Origin: JBBAEA01 sp041656175
GTDB lineage: Bacteria; Myxococcota_A; Bradymonadia; UBA4248
Direction of reading: 5' to 3'
Assembly (NCBI GenBank): GCA_041656175.1
Contig: JBBAEA010000063.1
Coordinates: forward strand, 1 to 19,401
Length of the DNA stretch: 19,401 nucleotides
A program made the position numbers and the translations under genes. Every line of letters begins with the position of its first letter. The first letter of the stretch is position 1. Shown here piece after piece: positions 1 to 7,416 of the stretch. The notes under the pieces are model-generated. The model saw only the letters and a program-made list of their open reading frames with translations, was not told the origin of the DNA and did no database searches.

Positions 1-5
1 AGGTT

Positions 6-72
6 GAAGTGCGGGGGGTGATCTCCATGACAGGCTTTTAGCCCAAGGGGGTAGAAACGCTCACCGCACTTC
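6..72. repeat. Inverted repeat with inner hairpin, possible decayed GTAG element
   Basis: Perfect 9-bp inverted repeat GAAGTGCGG (6-14) and CCGCACTTC (64-72). Between them lies a small hairpin GGCTTTTAGCC (33-43), the same core as the short hairpin of the element at 17104-17251, followed by GGGGGTAG with GTAG at 51-54. It may be a broken relative of the GTAG hairpin family, cut by the window edge. No gene is seen here. Confidence 0.4.
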
Positions 73-111
73 GTGCTATGCTAGCTAAACATAGCAATGG
101 ATTACTTACAA

Positions 112-254
112 GGGGGTAGCGCAAGATCACCCAAAAAATTCGATAAGTGACGCATTTTGTGCGACGGTTAAGCGGTTAGCTTAAACGTCGCACAAAATAA
201 GGCGGAACTTATCGAATTTTAAGGGAAGCTTGCGCGTAGGGGGAGACTTCCCCC
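112..254 (+). repeat. GTAG double-hairpin element, copy A
   Basis: A 143-nt element. GTAG (116-119) starts a long hairpin whose arms pair AATTCGATAAGT (137-148) with ACTTATCGAATT (207-218), ATTTTGTGCGACG (154-166) with its complement (186-198), and TTAAGC (168-173) with GCTTAA (179-184) around loop GGTTA. The 3' arm has three extra bases as a bulge. After the stem comes a second GTAG (236-239) and a short hairpin GGGGGA/TCCCCC (239-254). The foot pairs CGCAAG with CTTGCG, next to the invariant ATCA/AAG internal loop. It lies upstream of the ParA-like gene. Confidence 0.9.
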
Positions 255-262
255 AGCAAAAT

Positions 263-306
263 AAAAACTTAAAAACAGCCAAATATTTGACTTTGCGCTT
301 GCCCTA
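263..306 (+). repeat. 44-nt direct repeat, copy 1 (other copy 2306-2349)
   Basis: This stretch matches 2306-2349 at 40 of 44 positions; both run from an A-rich CTTAAAAACAGCC to TTGCCCTA. Both copies directly follow a GGGGG...CCCCC short hairpin of a GTAG element, so they probably belong to an extended form of that element. The rest of 307-444, up to the RBS of the next gene, shows no gene; a TATAAA at 423-428 could be a -10 box, but no good -35 box was found. Confidence 0.75.
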
Positions 307-444
307 GAGGAAGCTAGCTAAAGCAGGGGAAAAACAGATAAACTTTAAAGTTATACAGCTCCGCTCTCCGCATCTCCAAAACGGATCGCAGCAAATTACC
401 CTTTTGCCTTGTCATCACCGCATATAAAATGTAGATCACAGACT

Positions 445-461
445 AGGGGGAGAAAACACTG
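445..461 (+). promoter_or_regulatory. RBS pointing to a CTG start for the ParA-like gene
   Basis: AGGGGGAG (445-452) sits 21 nt before the GTG at 474, too far for normal initiation. It is 6 nt before an in-frame CTG at 459-461 with no stop between. The spacing suggests CTG as the true start, adding five residues (first residue read as Met, then TGIF). This rests on spacing alone. Confidence 0.5.
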
Positions 462-473
462 ACGGGTATTTTT

Positions 474-1892
474 GTGCATCAAGCTAAGAGACCAACAAAG
501 ATCATCGCGATTGCGGGCCCCAAGGGCGGCGTGGGCAAAAGTAGTCTAGCTATCGACTTAGGGCGCAGCTTGGCTCAACGCGATCTTCGAGTTTTGCTCG
601 TTGAAATAGAGCCTTACAAGCAGGGGCTCGCAATATTGCTTGAGATGCCGTTGCAAAGTGTTCAAACATCAACGGAGTTCACGGCCGTTGCGACGCCTAT
701 ACCCAAACTCGATCTACTCCTCACCAACCCTAAGGATGAGGATATCACGGCGAGTTTTGCGGCTCTAAGAGCCGAGGGCGAATACGATTTTGTTATCGTT
801 GATCTCGCTTCCTCTCTCACAAAACGCGAGGCGCAGGTACTACTCTCTTGCGATCTCCCTGTTTTGATCTCAAACGCAGAGCCCGCCTCGCTTTTTGCCG
901 CTACACAGTGTTTGCGCTTGTGTGCTTTCTACGCGCTTATGCATGAGCAGCAGCTGCGCGGGATCATGCCGCTGCTCGATCCCGTAAAGGATTCATGGGA
1001 CTTTTTGCAGATCTACAAAAGCTTACCCCAAGAACTGCAGGACGATTTTGCCCATGCGATGTGTTCTATAAAAGTCGGTTTCATCCTTAACCAGCGCCGT
1101 GAAAGCTCCGAGAACCAGCAATGCGAAGCGCTGTGCCACGCCTGGGGCATGTTGCTCGGTATTACGCCGCGCTTCTTAGGAAGCCTCGCCCACGAGGAAA
1201 AACGCTGGTTTTTCGCGCGTCGCATTGCGCCAAGCTCGCAATTTCCACGCGAGGAAGCGGTTATTAACGATCTGAACCACATCACAAAGCAAGTAATCGA
1301 AGCTTGCGAGAGCCCAAATATCCCTACAAGATGTTTGCCCACACTCAACATAAGCACTGCAGCGCGCGAGTTTCTACTCGCCGCCAAAGCCGACGATGTA
1401 CGCATCGCATATCGCAAACTTTGGGAAGGCTACCGTCGTGAAAATGGCTTAATTTCGGCGATCATGCACAAAGACAGAATCGCCGAAATTATACAAAATC
1501 TTGAGTTGGCACATCGTTTTGCCACGCAAGTCGATGAAGAAAAAACAGCGCTAAGTCTGCCCAATTTGCGTGTAAGCAGCGATGGCGACGCGGAGAGCTT
1601 AACGCCACGAAGGCTAAGCGGCTCGTTCCGAGCCGTACACCCGTGGTCAGCAGAGGACTGCCCGCCAGAGGCAGGACAAATTATTAAGGACGCGCGCGAG
1701 GCTATGGAGCTTTCGATACAAGTACTTGCCCTGCAAACGCGTATCCCCAAGCGCGCCCTTGAAAGCATAGAAAGTTGCGATTTCGCAGACCTAGAATCGC
1801 GGTACCTGCGAGCCTATCTCATTGAGTTAGCGCATCACCTAAAACTCGACGAAGAGATGCTGCTTGAAGCTTTCGGTTTTGTTTGCGTATAA
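474..1892 (+). CDS. ParA/MinD-family ATPase with C-terminal RodZ-like HTH domain
   Basis: Cytoplasmic P-loop ATPase of the deviant Walker A class (ParA, MinD, FlhG). The N-terminus has GPKGGVGKSS at residues 15-24 and a Walker B-like FVIVD ending at D110; the usual D-D/E-P segment after strand 2 reads VEIEP. Residues about 240-360 are helical and unrecognised. From residue 401 the protein matches the RodZ-type HTH_25 pattern: a GQIIKDARE helix, an SIESCDFADLE segment, then YLRAYLIELAHHLKLD. Known relatives position chromosomes, septa or flagella, and a RodZ-like HTH suggests DNA or cytoskeleton contact; the target here is unknown. No parB, minC/E or flagellar gene lies nearby. It appears monocistronic. 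The GTG at 474 lacks an RBS at normal spacing; CTG 459 is a better-placed alternative. Family confidence is high, cellular role low. Confidence 0.88.
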   Translation: MHQAKRPTKIIAIAGPKGGVGKSSLAIDLGRSLAQRDLRVLLVEIEPYKQGLAILLEMPLQSVQTSTEFTAVATPIPKLDLLLTNPKDEDITASFAALRAEGEYDFVIVDLASSLTKREAQVLLSCDLPVLISNAEPASLFAATQCLRLCAFYALMHEQQLRGIMPLLDPVKDSWDFLQIYKSLPQELQDDFAHAMCSIKVGFILNQRRESSENQQCEALCHAWGMLLGITPRFLGSLAHEEKRWFFARRIAPSSQFPREEAVINDLNHITKQVIEACESPNIPTRCLPTLNISTAAREFLLAAKADDVRIAYRKLWEGYRRENGLISAIMHKDRIAEIIQNLELAHRFATQVDEEKTALSLPNLRVSSDGDAESLTPRRLSGSFRAVHPWSAEDCPPEAGQIIKDAREAMELSIQVLALQTRIPKRALESIESCDFADLESRYLRAYLIELAHHLKLDEEMLLEAFGFVCV

Positions 1893-2174
1893 ACCAAATA
1901 TCTAGTGCAAACTCAACCTAAGCTAACAAGAATCATCCCCCTACAAAGCGAGGAAGTCGCAAGTAAAGAGCGCCGAAACGAGCAAAACTTAGTTTCTTGC
2001 GAGCTGGTAGTGCAGTTTCGCAGTGAGCATGTGCAAGTCTAGCGAGCTTGAGCTTGAGACATGCTAAGAAAATACCTAGGTTTATGATGAGACTAGATTT
2101 GCGCAATCGAATGCAAACCGTCGTCAGTACAGCGCAAACCCACATAAAATAAGACTTACGGCGTAGCTTCCCCC

Positions 2175-2349
2175 TAGGGCAAACGCAAAGTCGTGTTTCG
2201 CCAAAAACTGGACGGGGCGTCGCGGGGTGTCCCCGCGGAGGGGGTAGACGCAAACCCGCGCACAGCGAGGGGTTGCGGCGTAGGGGGAAACTTCCCCCTC
2301 TATAAAAAAACTTAAAAACAGCCAAATAGAAGACTTTGCGGTTGCCCTA
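2175..2349. repeat. Outer inverted repeat enclosing the miniature GTAG element
   Basis: The left arm 2175-2192 and right arm 2332-2349 are complementary at 17 of 18 positions. The right arm is also part of the 44-nt direct repeat shared with 263-306. Copy A at 112-254 has only the right-hand arm, so the left arm here may mark the true outer edge of a longer element or a second inverted copy. Confidence 0.65.
2240..2298 (+). repeat. Miniature GTAG double-hairpin element, copy F
   Basis: It has the same order as the long copies but almost no stem: GGGGGTAG (GTAG 2244-2247), a short stem pairing CGCAA and CCC with GGG and TTGCG, a second GTAG (2280-2283), then GGGGGAAACTTCCCCC (2283-2298). It lacks the internal loop and 20-bp distal stem. 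It looks like an internally deleted derivative that kept both GTAG feet. Confidence 0.75.
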
Positions 2350-2386
2350 AGCTTCCCCCACAAAAATATAGAGCTAAAAGCTATGC

Positions 2387-4060
2387 CTACCTCGCATTGT
2401 CCACAGCTCGCGTCTCGCGGATAACACAAACCTTAATGCGACCTGGGTAGGTCAGTTCGTTCTCTATGCGTCGCGCTATATCGTGCGAAATAACAGCAGC
2501 CTGATCGTCGCTAATTTTATCGGGCTCAACAATAACGCGAATTTCGCGCCCCGCCTGAATGGCGTAGCACTTCTCCACGCCTTCAAAGGACATGCTGATC
2601 TTTTCGATATCCTCGAGTCGCTTGATATAGCTCTCTAAAATTTCGCGTCGCGCCCCAGGACGTGCTCCAGACAACGCGTCGGCCGCCGCGGCTAAATGCG
2701 CGTAAACGCTCTGTGGCTCCTCCTCAGCGTGGTGCGAGGCCACGGCATTCACAACGATATCGGACTCTCCATGTTTTCGTAAAAACTCCGCCCCGAGTAT
2801 AGCGTGTGAACCCTCTTGTTCGTGGTCCATAGCCTTGCCGATATCGTGCAGCAAACCCACACGACGCGCCAGTTTTACGTCCAACCCAAGCTCTGCCGCC
2901 ATAATACCACAGAGCCACGCAGCCTCAATCGAATGGACCCAAATATTTTGCCCATAACTCGTACGATACTTCAGTTTGCCGACCATACGCGAGATCTGTG
3001 GGTCGACGTTTTGAATCCCAAGCTCAAAGAACGCCTGCTCACCTGCTTCCTTGATCTGATCTTCCACCTCTTGGCGTACCTTGGCAACCGTCTCCTCAAT
3101 GCGTCCTGGGTGAATGCGTCCATCGGCAATCAGCCGTTTTAGCGTTTGTGCCGCAATTTCACGCCGTATCGGGTCAAAGGCACTGATCACCACCGTCTCG
3201 GGCGTGTCGTCGACGATGACATCGACACCTGTCGCCGTTTCGATAGAGCGAATATTGCGCCCTTCGCGCCCAATAATGCGCCCCTTCACCTCGTCGGATG
3301 GCAAGGTAATCGCCTTCACACTCCGCTCTGCAACGTACTCGCCGGCAAAACGCTGTATAGCCACAGACATAATGGTTTTGGCATTCTTTTCGGCCTCTGC
3401 CTCCGCCTCTTCGGTGATCTGCTTGATATGTTTAATCGCATCTAACTTCGCCGCGTCCGTCATTTCGTCCATAATGATGGCCTTCGCCTCATCGCGCGAA
3501 AGCTGTGCGACGCTCTCTAGCCGGCGAGCCGCATCATCCAGCATCTCTTCCGATTGCTTTAAGCGCTTCTTAACTTGTTTGGTCGCCTTCTTAACGTTTT
3601 GCTCTACCGCCTTTAGCTCATTTTCTCGCTGATCCAAACTCTCCGAGCGCTTATCAAGTAGCTCCTCTTTCTTCACTAGCCGCGCCTCGTTCGCAGTAAT
3701 TTGAGCTAGGCGCTCCTTCTTCTCATTCTCAAGCTCTGTTTTGTGCGCAAGTTCACGCTTTTGCGTCTCCAACTCGGCTTCTTGCAACGCCGCATCAAAC
3801 TTCGCCTGCGCCGCATCAAGTATACGTTTCTCCTCCGCCTTCGCGTCATCAAGCTCGCGTTGCGCCTCATCTTTAGCGCGCTGCGCCTCCTTCAGCACAT
3901 TTTGCGCCGCATCCTCGATCTCGAGCGCCTTCGTTCTAGCGCGCGTAACCGTTTTTTCCACTTCATGCGTGTGAAGCCTAACGCCGTATGTTTTGCCCAC
4001 TACAGCGCCAACCACAATTCCCAGCAAAAGCGCCAAGACTGCGGCTATCACAATGCTCAT
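2387..4060 (-). CDS. rny: Ribonuclease Y
   Basis: Membrane-anchored endoribonuclease that starts mRNA decay. Domains in order for the 557-aa product: an N-terminal membrane helix (about 3-25), a long charged coiled coil (about 30-190), a KH domain with GRIIGREGRNIRSIE, then an HD domain with LLHDIGKA as the metal-binding HD pair and ASHHAEEEP, ending in a conserved C-terminal region with YPGRIKV. The start is ATG at 4060: GGGAGG sits just upstream, and the protein then opens directly with the hydrophobic segment. A TTG 33 nt earlier would add 11 unsupported residues. It follows zapA by about 100 nt on the same strand and is probably co-transcribed from the promoter at 4617-4644. The length is somewhat above the usual ~520 aa, mostly in the coiled coil. 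Confidence 0.96.
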   Translation of the reverse strand: MSIVIAAVLALLLGIVVGAVVGKTYGVRLHTHEVEKTVTRARTKALEIEDAAQNVLKEAQRAKDEAQRELDDAKAEEKRILDAAQAKFDAALQEAELETQKRELAHKTELENEKKERLAQITANEARLVKKEELLDKRSESLDQRENELKAVEQNVKKATKQVKKRLKQSEEMLDDAARRLESVAQLSRDEAKAIIMDEMTDAAKLDAIKHIKQITEEAEAEAEKNAKTIMSVAIQRFAGEYVAERSVKAITLPSDEVKGRIIGREGRNIRSIETATGVDVIVDDTPETVVISAFDPIRREIAAQTLKRLIADGRIHPGRIEETVAKVRQEVEDQIKEAGEQAFFELGIQNVDPQISRMVGKLKYRTSYGQNIWVHSIEAAWLCGIMAAELGLDVKLARRVGLLHDIGKAMDHEQEGSHAILGAEFLRKHGESDIVVNAVASHHAEEEPQSVYAHLAAAADALSGARPGARREILESYIKRLEDIEKISMSFEGVEKCYAIQAGREIRVIVEPDKISDDQAAVISHDIARRIENELTYPGRIKVCVIRETRAVDNAR

Positions 4061-4161
4061 AAAACCTCCCGTCGCTTTGCCAAAGCAAAGCATGCTATCC
4101 CCCCAATGCGCCGAAAACGCGACGCCAGGGTAAAAATCAAAGCATTACTAAGAGGGTAAGG

Positions 4162-4533
4162 CTACTCATCCTTTGGGTCAGGACTCCCCAAATCCTCATC
4201 GAGCATCTTCATAATGCGATCCGCACGATGCAAGACCTCCGCCTTTAGGGTATCGAGATTTTGGTGGGCTTCATGTAACTTGTCGGCAAAGTGAATAGTA
4301 CTAAGCGCAAGCATCTGCACAATCGATGCCGCGGGCGTACTACTCCTCATTTCGTTAATGCAATCGTTGACTTCTACGGCGAGCGACTGCAAATAGTCCT
4401 CGTCTTTATCAGTGCGTACAGAAATCCGTTGCCCCCCAACAGTGAGGCTCACAACCGTTAATTCCTTAGGCTGCGTCTCAGTGAGAACGGCTTTTTTATG
4501 ATTGGCTAAAACATTTTGCGCGTTACGCTTCAT
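4162..4533 (-). CDS. zapA: Cell division protein ZapA
   Basis: Small FtsZ-associated protein that stabilises the Z-ring. The body matches the ZapA family: VSLTVGGQRISVRTDKDEDYLQSLA forms the N-terminal head (quoted here as VSLTVGGQRISVRT plus DEDYLQSLA), then VNDCINEM, then LALSTIHFADKLHEA running into a helical C-terminus. I chose the ATG at 4533 (123 aa; GGTGAG seven bases upstream). A GTG at 4545 is equally possible because GGAG lies six bases before it, adding four residues; a TTG at 4557 has no RBS. It is the first gene of a zapA-rny unit behind a TTGACA/TATAAA promoter. The linkage with rny recurs in several lineages, as far as I recall. Confidence 0.87.
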   Translation of the reverse strand: MKRNAQNVLANHKKAVLTETQPKELTVVSLTVGGQRISVRTDKDEDYLQSLAVEVNDCINEMRSSTPAASIVQMLALSTIHFADKLHEAHQNLDTLKAEVLHRADRIMKMLDEDLGSPDPKDE

Positions 4534-4616
4534 GCTATGACTCACCCGTTTCTCCAAGCGGAAATCCGGGAACTAGATTGACTTATCGGGGCGAAACCGC
4601 CACCCTCTGCTTGTAT

Positions 4617-4644
4617 TTTATACGTTCACAGCCCGTTTTGTCAA
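4617..4644 (-). promoter_or_regulatory. Sigma-70-type promoter of zapA-rny
   Basis: On the minus strand, TTGACA (4644-4639) and TATAAA (4622-4617) are separated by 16 nt. Initiation would be near 4609, leaving a leader of about 75 nt before the zapA ATG. The -35 hexamer is perfect and the -10 has one mismatch from TATAAT. Confidence 0.78.
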
Positions 4645-4712
4645 CAACGCGCCAAAACCTACTGTGCCTATATTGCCATGTATTTGCTTAAAAAACCGAT
4701 GTCTTCTCTGCT

Positions 4713-4862
4713 GGGGGGAGCTAGGCTCCCCCCTACGCGCGGGCTTCCTCGAAAAATTCGGCAACAAACGCCTTATAAACTGCATTGTTTTGGCTATGCG
4801 CCAAACCAACGCAGTTTATGCGTTTGTAGCGCCTTTTTCTCGGCGATCCCGCGCTACCCCCC
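4713..4862 (-). repeat. GTAG double-hairpin element, copy D
   Basis: A 150-nt element in minus orientation. The GTAG feet appear as CTAC at 4854-4857 and 4733-4736. The long stem pairs ACAAACGC and ATAAACTGC with their complements, has the ATCG/AAG internal loop, the 3-nt bulge (CTT on the plus strand) and loop GCATA (minus). The foot stem has GG:CC where copies A and C have AA:TT. The short hairpin is GGGGGGAG/CTCCCCCC (4713-4733). It lies between the stop of the phosphatase-fold lipoprotein gene and the zapA promoter. Confidence 0.9.
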
Positions 4863-4885
4863 TGATCCGTTCTTAGGCACAATAC

Positions 4886-5860
4886 TCAGACATCTGGCGC
4901 CAAGCGTTTGAGAGAAAAGTCCGCCTTAATAGCGCAATGGTCCGAAAGACCCAAACCCGTTGAAGGCGTTACGTTGCAGATGCGTCGCGTAGACTTTGCT
5001 TTATACACGATGCTCTCGCCCTCGCGGTAAATCAGATGATCGAGCGCATAGGCGTCCTTCCAAGTTAAACTCTCACTCGGCTCTACGTCCGCAGAACAAA
5101 GCTCCCACGCTCCATCGCCAATAATTTCCTGCATCGCCTCCGATTCTGGCGTGTCATTGAGATCACCGCCCAAAATAATTAGCCCCCCCGGATTCTCTGC
5201 AGCCGCCCTATCCATCACTTCGCGCACCGTCCTCGCCTCGCCTACTCGGCGTATGCCCTCAAGATCAGACGCCTTCGAGATGAGATGGGCTGCAAAAACA
5301 ATCGCGCGAAACTCTGGACTTAACTCAAGCTCCACTTCGATGAGCTCACGCGCTAGCAGGCGCTGCTGCATATGGGCATCAATATAGGGGTTTTCTAGTC
5401 TGTGCATACGGCTTTTCAAGATCTTTCCGCGCACGATGACTCCCACGTCAACACTAGCGCTACGACCCGTTTCGCCAAAAACACCAACATAGGAATCCCC
5501 TAAGCTTCGCAATAAATCATCAAATACGGCTTGGTTCTCAATCTCTTGCAGCAAAAAAACGTCAGCATCGATCTTTCGCATATGGCTAACAACATCGTTA
5601 ATTTTTTCAGCATATTGAGACTCACTCGGGCTTTTTTCAAAATCACCGTACTCACAAGCACCAGAGTCGCAGTGGGTATCGAAAAATAAGTGCAAATTGT
5701 AGCTCGCTACACTCATAACGCTACGCGGTTTGGGCAAGGGTTTTGGGGGCAAAACATAGCGTGGAACAGTATCCTCTGTACACGAAACACAGGCACAAAA
5801 AAAGACAAGAGCAGCCACCATGAGAAATACGGTATGAATTATCTTGCGAGCACCCAGCAT
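4886..5860 (-). CDS. Endonuclease/exonuclease/phosphatase-fold lipoprotein
   Basis: A 324-aa protein of the metal-dependent DNase I/inositol phosphatase fold. Active-site motifs occur in family order: ASYNLHLFFD (Asn55), LLQEIEN (Glu106), AAHLISKA, GGDLNDTPES, YALDHLIY and GLSDHCAI near the C-terminus, the SDH motif carrying the catalytic His. The N-terminus is a hydrophobic signal with cysteines ending VSC at residue 27, so an envelope-anchored lipoprotein is likely, although two candidate cysteines (24 and 27) make the lipid site uncertain. The substrate cannot be read from sequence; extracellular nuclease or phosphodiesterase are both plausible. The start ATG at 5860 has only a weak GAG as RBS. 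It seems to stand alone, with copy D just past its stop. Confidence 0.85.
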   Translation of the reverse strand: MLGARKIIHTVFLMVAALVFFCACVSCTEDTVPRYVLPPKPLPKPRSVMSVASYNLHLFFDTHCDSGACEYGDFEKSPSESQYAEKINDVVSHMRKIDADVFLLQEIENQAVFDDLLRSLGDSYVGVFGETGRSASVDVGVIVRGKILKSRMHRLENPYIDAHMQQRLLARELIEVELELSPEFRAIVFAAHLISKASDLEGIRRVGEARTVREVMDRAAAENPGGLIILGGDLNDTPESEAMQEIIGDGAWELCSADVEPSESLTWKDAYALDHLIYREGESIVYKAKSTRRICNVTPSTGLGLSDHCAIKADFSLKRLAPDV

Positions 5861-5996
5861 AGCTCAAAGCCTCCATTTGACTTTTCTCTAAAACTCATTA
5901 CACAAAATCATAGCGAGAGCTGAGGCACAAGCGCGACTAAAAGCACCATGCTCGGCCTTCTTGTCCATAGGATAGCAATTCACTTCGGGCTTTGCC

Positions 5997-6041
5997 AAGA
6001 TATATTATCGAATTATGCCAATATATCTTCAAATGGCATAA
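5997..6041. promoter_or_regulatory. Two overlapping inverted repeats at the PAAR promoter, likely operator
   Basis: AAGATATAT (5997-6005) pairs perfectly with ATATATCTT (6021-6029), and TTATGCCA (6013-6020) pairs perfectly with TGGCATAA (6034-6041). The right half of the second repeat covers the -24 element of the sigma-54 promoter, so a protein bound here would block or compete with polymerase. The two repeats interleave, and TGCCAA recurs as a direct repeat (5994-5999 and 6016-6022). Confidence 0.6.
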
Positions 6042-6049
6042 AACTTGCT
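6034..6049 (+). promoter_or_regulatory. Sigma-54 (RpoN) promoter of the PAAR gene
   Basis: TGGCATAAAACTTGCT matches the -24/-12 consensus (TGGCAC..TTGCA/T), with GG and GC exactly 12 apart. The expected start site is near 6061, giving a 5' leader of about 64 nt before ATG 6125. Such promoters need an AAA+ activator bound upstream; none is encoded in the window. Confidence 0.72.
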
Positions 6050-6124
6050 AATTTAATATTACGGAAGACTTTCTGCGCCAAAAAGTCGCAGTAACGATAG
6101 CCTTTTGATAATAGGGAGAGAAAA

Positions 6125-6442
6125 ATGCCAGCAGCTTTTAGACTTTCGGATTTAGCCCTTGTCCCTGGTGATGCCCACGGTTGCCTTATTTGCCCACACA
6201 TTTGTATTGGCCCATCCATCAACGGCTCACCAGATGTTTTTATCAACGGTTTAGCCGCTATCCGCGAAGGAGATCCTGGTATACACGCAGCTTGCTGCGG
6301 CCCCAACACCTACAAAACTAGTGAAGGTAGCCCAAACGTTTTTGTTAACGGTAAGCCTCTTGTACGAAAAGGCGACAAAACATCACATTGTGGTGGCGAT
6401 GGTAAAACCATTACCGCTAGCCCAAACGTCTTTGTAAACTAG
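6125..6442 (+). CDS. PAAR-domain protein (type VI secretion spike tip)
   Basis: A 105-aa protein made almost entirely of a PAAR fold, the zinc-binding cone that caps VgrG in the type VI secretion spike or related contractile systems. It shows the repeated S-P-x-VFVNG/VFING units (at about 36-42, 68-76 and 99-105) and the Gly-Asp turns REGDPGIHAACCGP and RKGDKTSHCGGDG, whose His and Cys residues are likely zinc ligands. The start ATG is preceded by AGGGAGAG with a 5-nt gap. There is no C-terminal toxin extension and no vgrG, adaptor or immunity gene next to it, so it is an orphan that would act with components elsewhere. The sigma-54 promoter fits known RpoN control of some T6SS genes. Family assignment is strong; T6SS use is inference. 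Confidence 0.88.
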   Translation: MPAAFRLSDLALVPGDAHGCLICPHICIGPSINGSPDVFINGLAAIREGDPGIHAACCGPNTYKTSEGSPNVFVNGKPLVRKGDKTSHCGGDGKTITASPNVFVN

Positions 6443-6513
6443 GACATATACTGTAGCCCAAAATACTATCCTTGAGCTGCTCAACGACATTGCCACTAAA
6501 ACTTTAGGTTTAG

Positions 6514-7109
6514 CTTTTGTGCCTTTAAATTTTGAACCACGAAAAACACGAAAATTCACGAAAAGTTTTTTTAGTTTTATAGAACCAGCTTGATTGCTTA
6601 TAGACTTTCGTGACTTTCGTGTCTTTAAATTTTTTACCACGAAAATACACGAAAAATTCTTTTTATTCTTACAGAACCAGCTTGATTGCTTATAGACTTT
6701 CGTGACTTTCGTGTCTTTAAATTTTTTACCACGAAATACACGAAAATTCACGAAAAGTTTTTTTAGTTTTATAGAACCAGCTTGATTGCTTATAGACTTT
6801 CGTGACTTTCGTGTCTTTAAATTTTGAACCACGAAATACACGAAAGTACACGAAAAATTCTTTTTTATCTTATAGAACCAGCTTGATTGGTTATAGGCAT
6901 TCGTGCCTTTCGTGTCTTTAAATTTTTTACCACGAAATACACGAAAATACACGAAAAATTCTTTTTTATCTTATAGAACCAGCTTGATTGCTTATAGACT
7001 TTCGTGACTTTCGTGTCTTTAAATTTTGAACCACGAAATACACGAAAATACACGAAAAATTCTTTTTATTCTTACAGAACCAGCTTGATTAGTTAAAATC
7101 TTACTTGCC
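6514..7109. repeat. ~100-bp CGTG/CACG repeat array, left block (six units)
   Basis: Six tandem units marked by AGAACCAGCTTGAT at 6581, 6673, 6773, 6874, 6975 and 7076, with spacing 92, 100, 101, 101 and 101. Each unit carries TTTCGTGACTTTCGTGT, an AT-rich centre, then ACCACGAAATACACGAAAA, so one half is roughly the reverse complement of the other and can fold. Minus-strand frames through it are repeat translations and not genes. Confidence 0.93.
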
Positions 7110-7193
7110 TTTCGAGCCTTTCGTGTTTTTCGTGGTAAAAAAAGCTTTCGAGCCTTTCGTGAATTTCGTGGTAAAAAAGCTTTTCGTGGTAAA
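7110..7193 (+). repeat. 84-bp direct repeat, left copy (right copy 8204-8286)
   Basis: Runs from TTTCGAGCCTTTCGTG to the final TTTTCGTGGTAAA. It is identical to 8204-8286 apart from one A in a poly-A run. The two copies bracket the decayed and intact GxxExxY genes, about 1.1 kb apart, and could recombine. Confidence 0.92.
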
Positions 7194-7208
7194 CATAAGA
7201 ACTTATTG

Positions 7209-7365
7209 ATGAAAAACGAAAAAACGAAAACTTTTTTAAAAAATGGTGTATTAAGAATTAGGCTGTTGTCTTGGACGTGTTACGTGAAATGGGTTATATT
7301 TTCTGAGTCTGTCTATCAGAAATGTTTGGAAAAGGAATTGAGGACGCGAAGAATACCTTGGTCTT
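7209..7365 (+). pseudogene. Decayed GxxExxY gene, 5' fragment
   Basis: The nucleotide sequence follows the first ~150 bases of the intact gene at 7417 with many substitutions and small indels. Only the stretch ESVYQKCLEKEL-RTRRIP remains in frame with ESVYQECLEKEL-RKRRIP of the intact copy. The upstream part is shifted, the Gly of the signature motif is lost, and the match stops near 7365, where repeat sequence resumes. It is preceded by the same ATTTCGTGGTAAA leader type as the intact gene. Confidence 0.82.
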
Positions 7366-7416
7366 GCTTAGTTATAGTCTTTCTTGAATTTCGTGGTAAA
7401 TAATAAGGAGTTTTTG

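Larger units (their letters stand above)
1893..2386. other. Palindrome-rich gap between convergent genes, no gene seen
   Basis: 494 nt between the convergent ParA-like gene and rny. It contains GCATGT...ACATGC near 2028-2063; a TAGGGCAAACGCAAAGTC arm (2175-2192) pairing 17 of 18 with 2332-2349; a CGCGGGG/CCCCGCG hairpin (2221-2237); and a miniature GTAG element (2240-2298). Minus-strand reading frames across it are low-complexity translations of these palindromes and lack credible starts. The hairpins could act as a two-way transcription barrier, but none has a clear U-run. Confidence 0.7.

Noticed and set aside
154..198. Integron attC site at element copy A (GTTAAGC near the loop)
   Set aside because: The RYYYAAC/GTTRRRY pair is not present in the proper outer position, the motif is not found in the other copies, and no gene cassette arrangement exists.
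2397..2406. DnaA box (TTGTCCACA-like) near the rny stop
   Set aside because: A single imperfect site inside a coding region, with no cluster; not evidence for an origin.
1933..2429. Minus-strand reading frames of 130 and 101 aa between the ParA-like gene and rny
   Set aside because: They consist of translated palindromes (Pro/Arg-rich, no domain), have no RBS, and one overlaps the 3' end of rny.
4558..4712. 6S RNA next to zapA
   Set aside because: The space downstream of zapA is only about 100 nt and upstream is a promoter then copy D; no long hairpin with a central bubble of 6S type was seen.
6383..7053. Minus-strand reading frames across the repeat block as proteins
   Set aside because: They are cyclic translations of the ~100-bp repeat (recurring FRVFRG and FKDTK) and end where the repeat ends; one overlaps the PAAR gene antisense.
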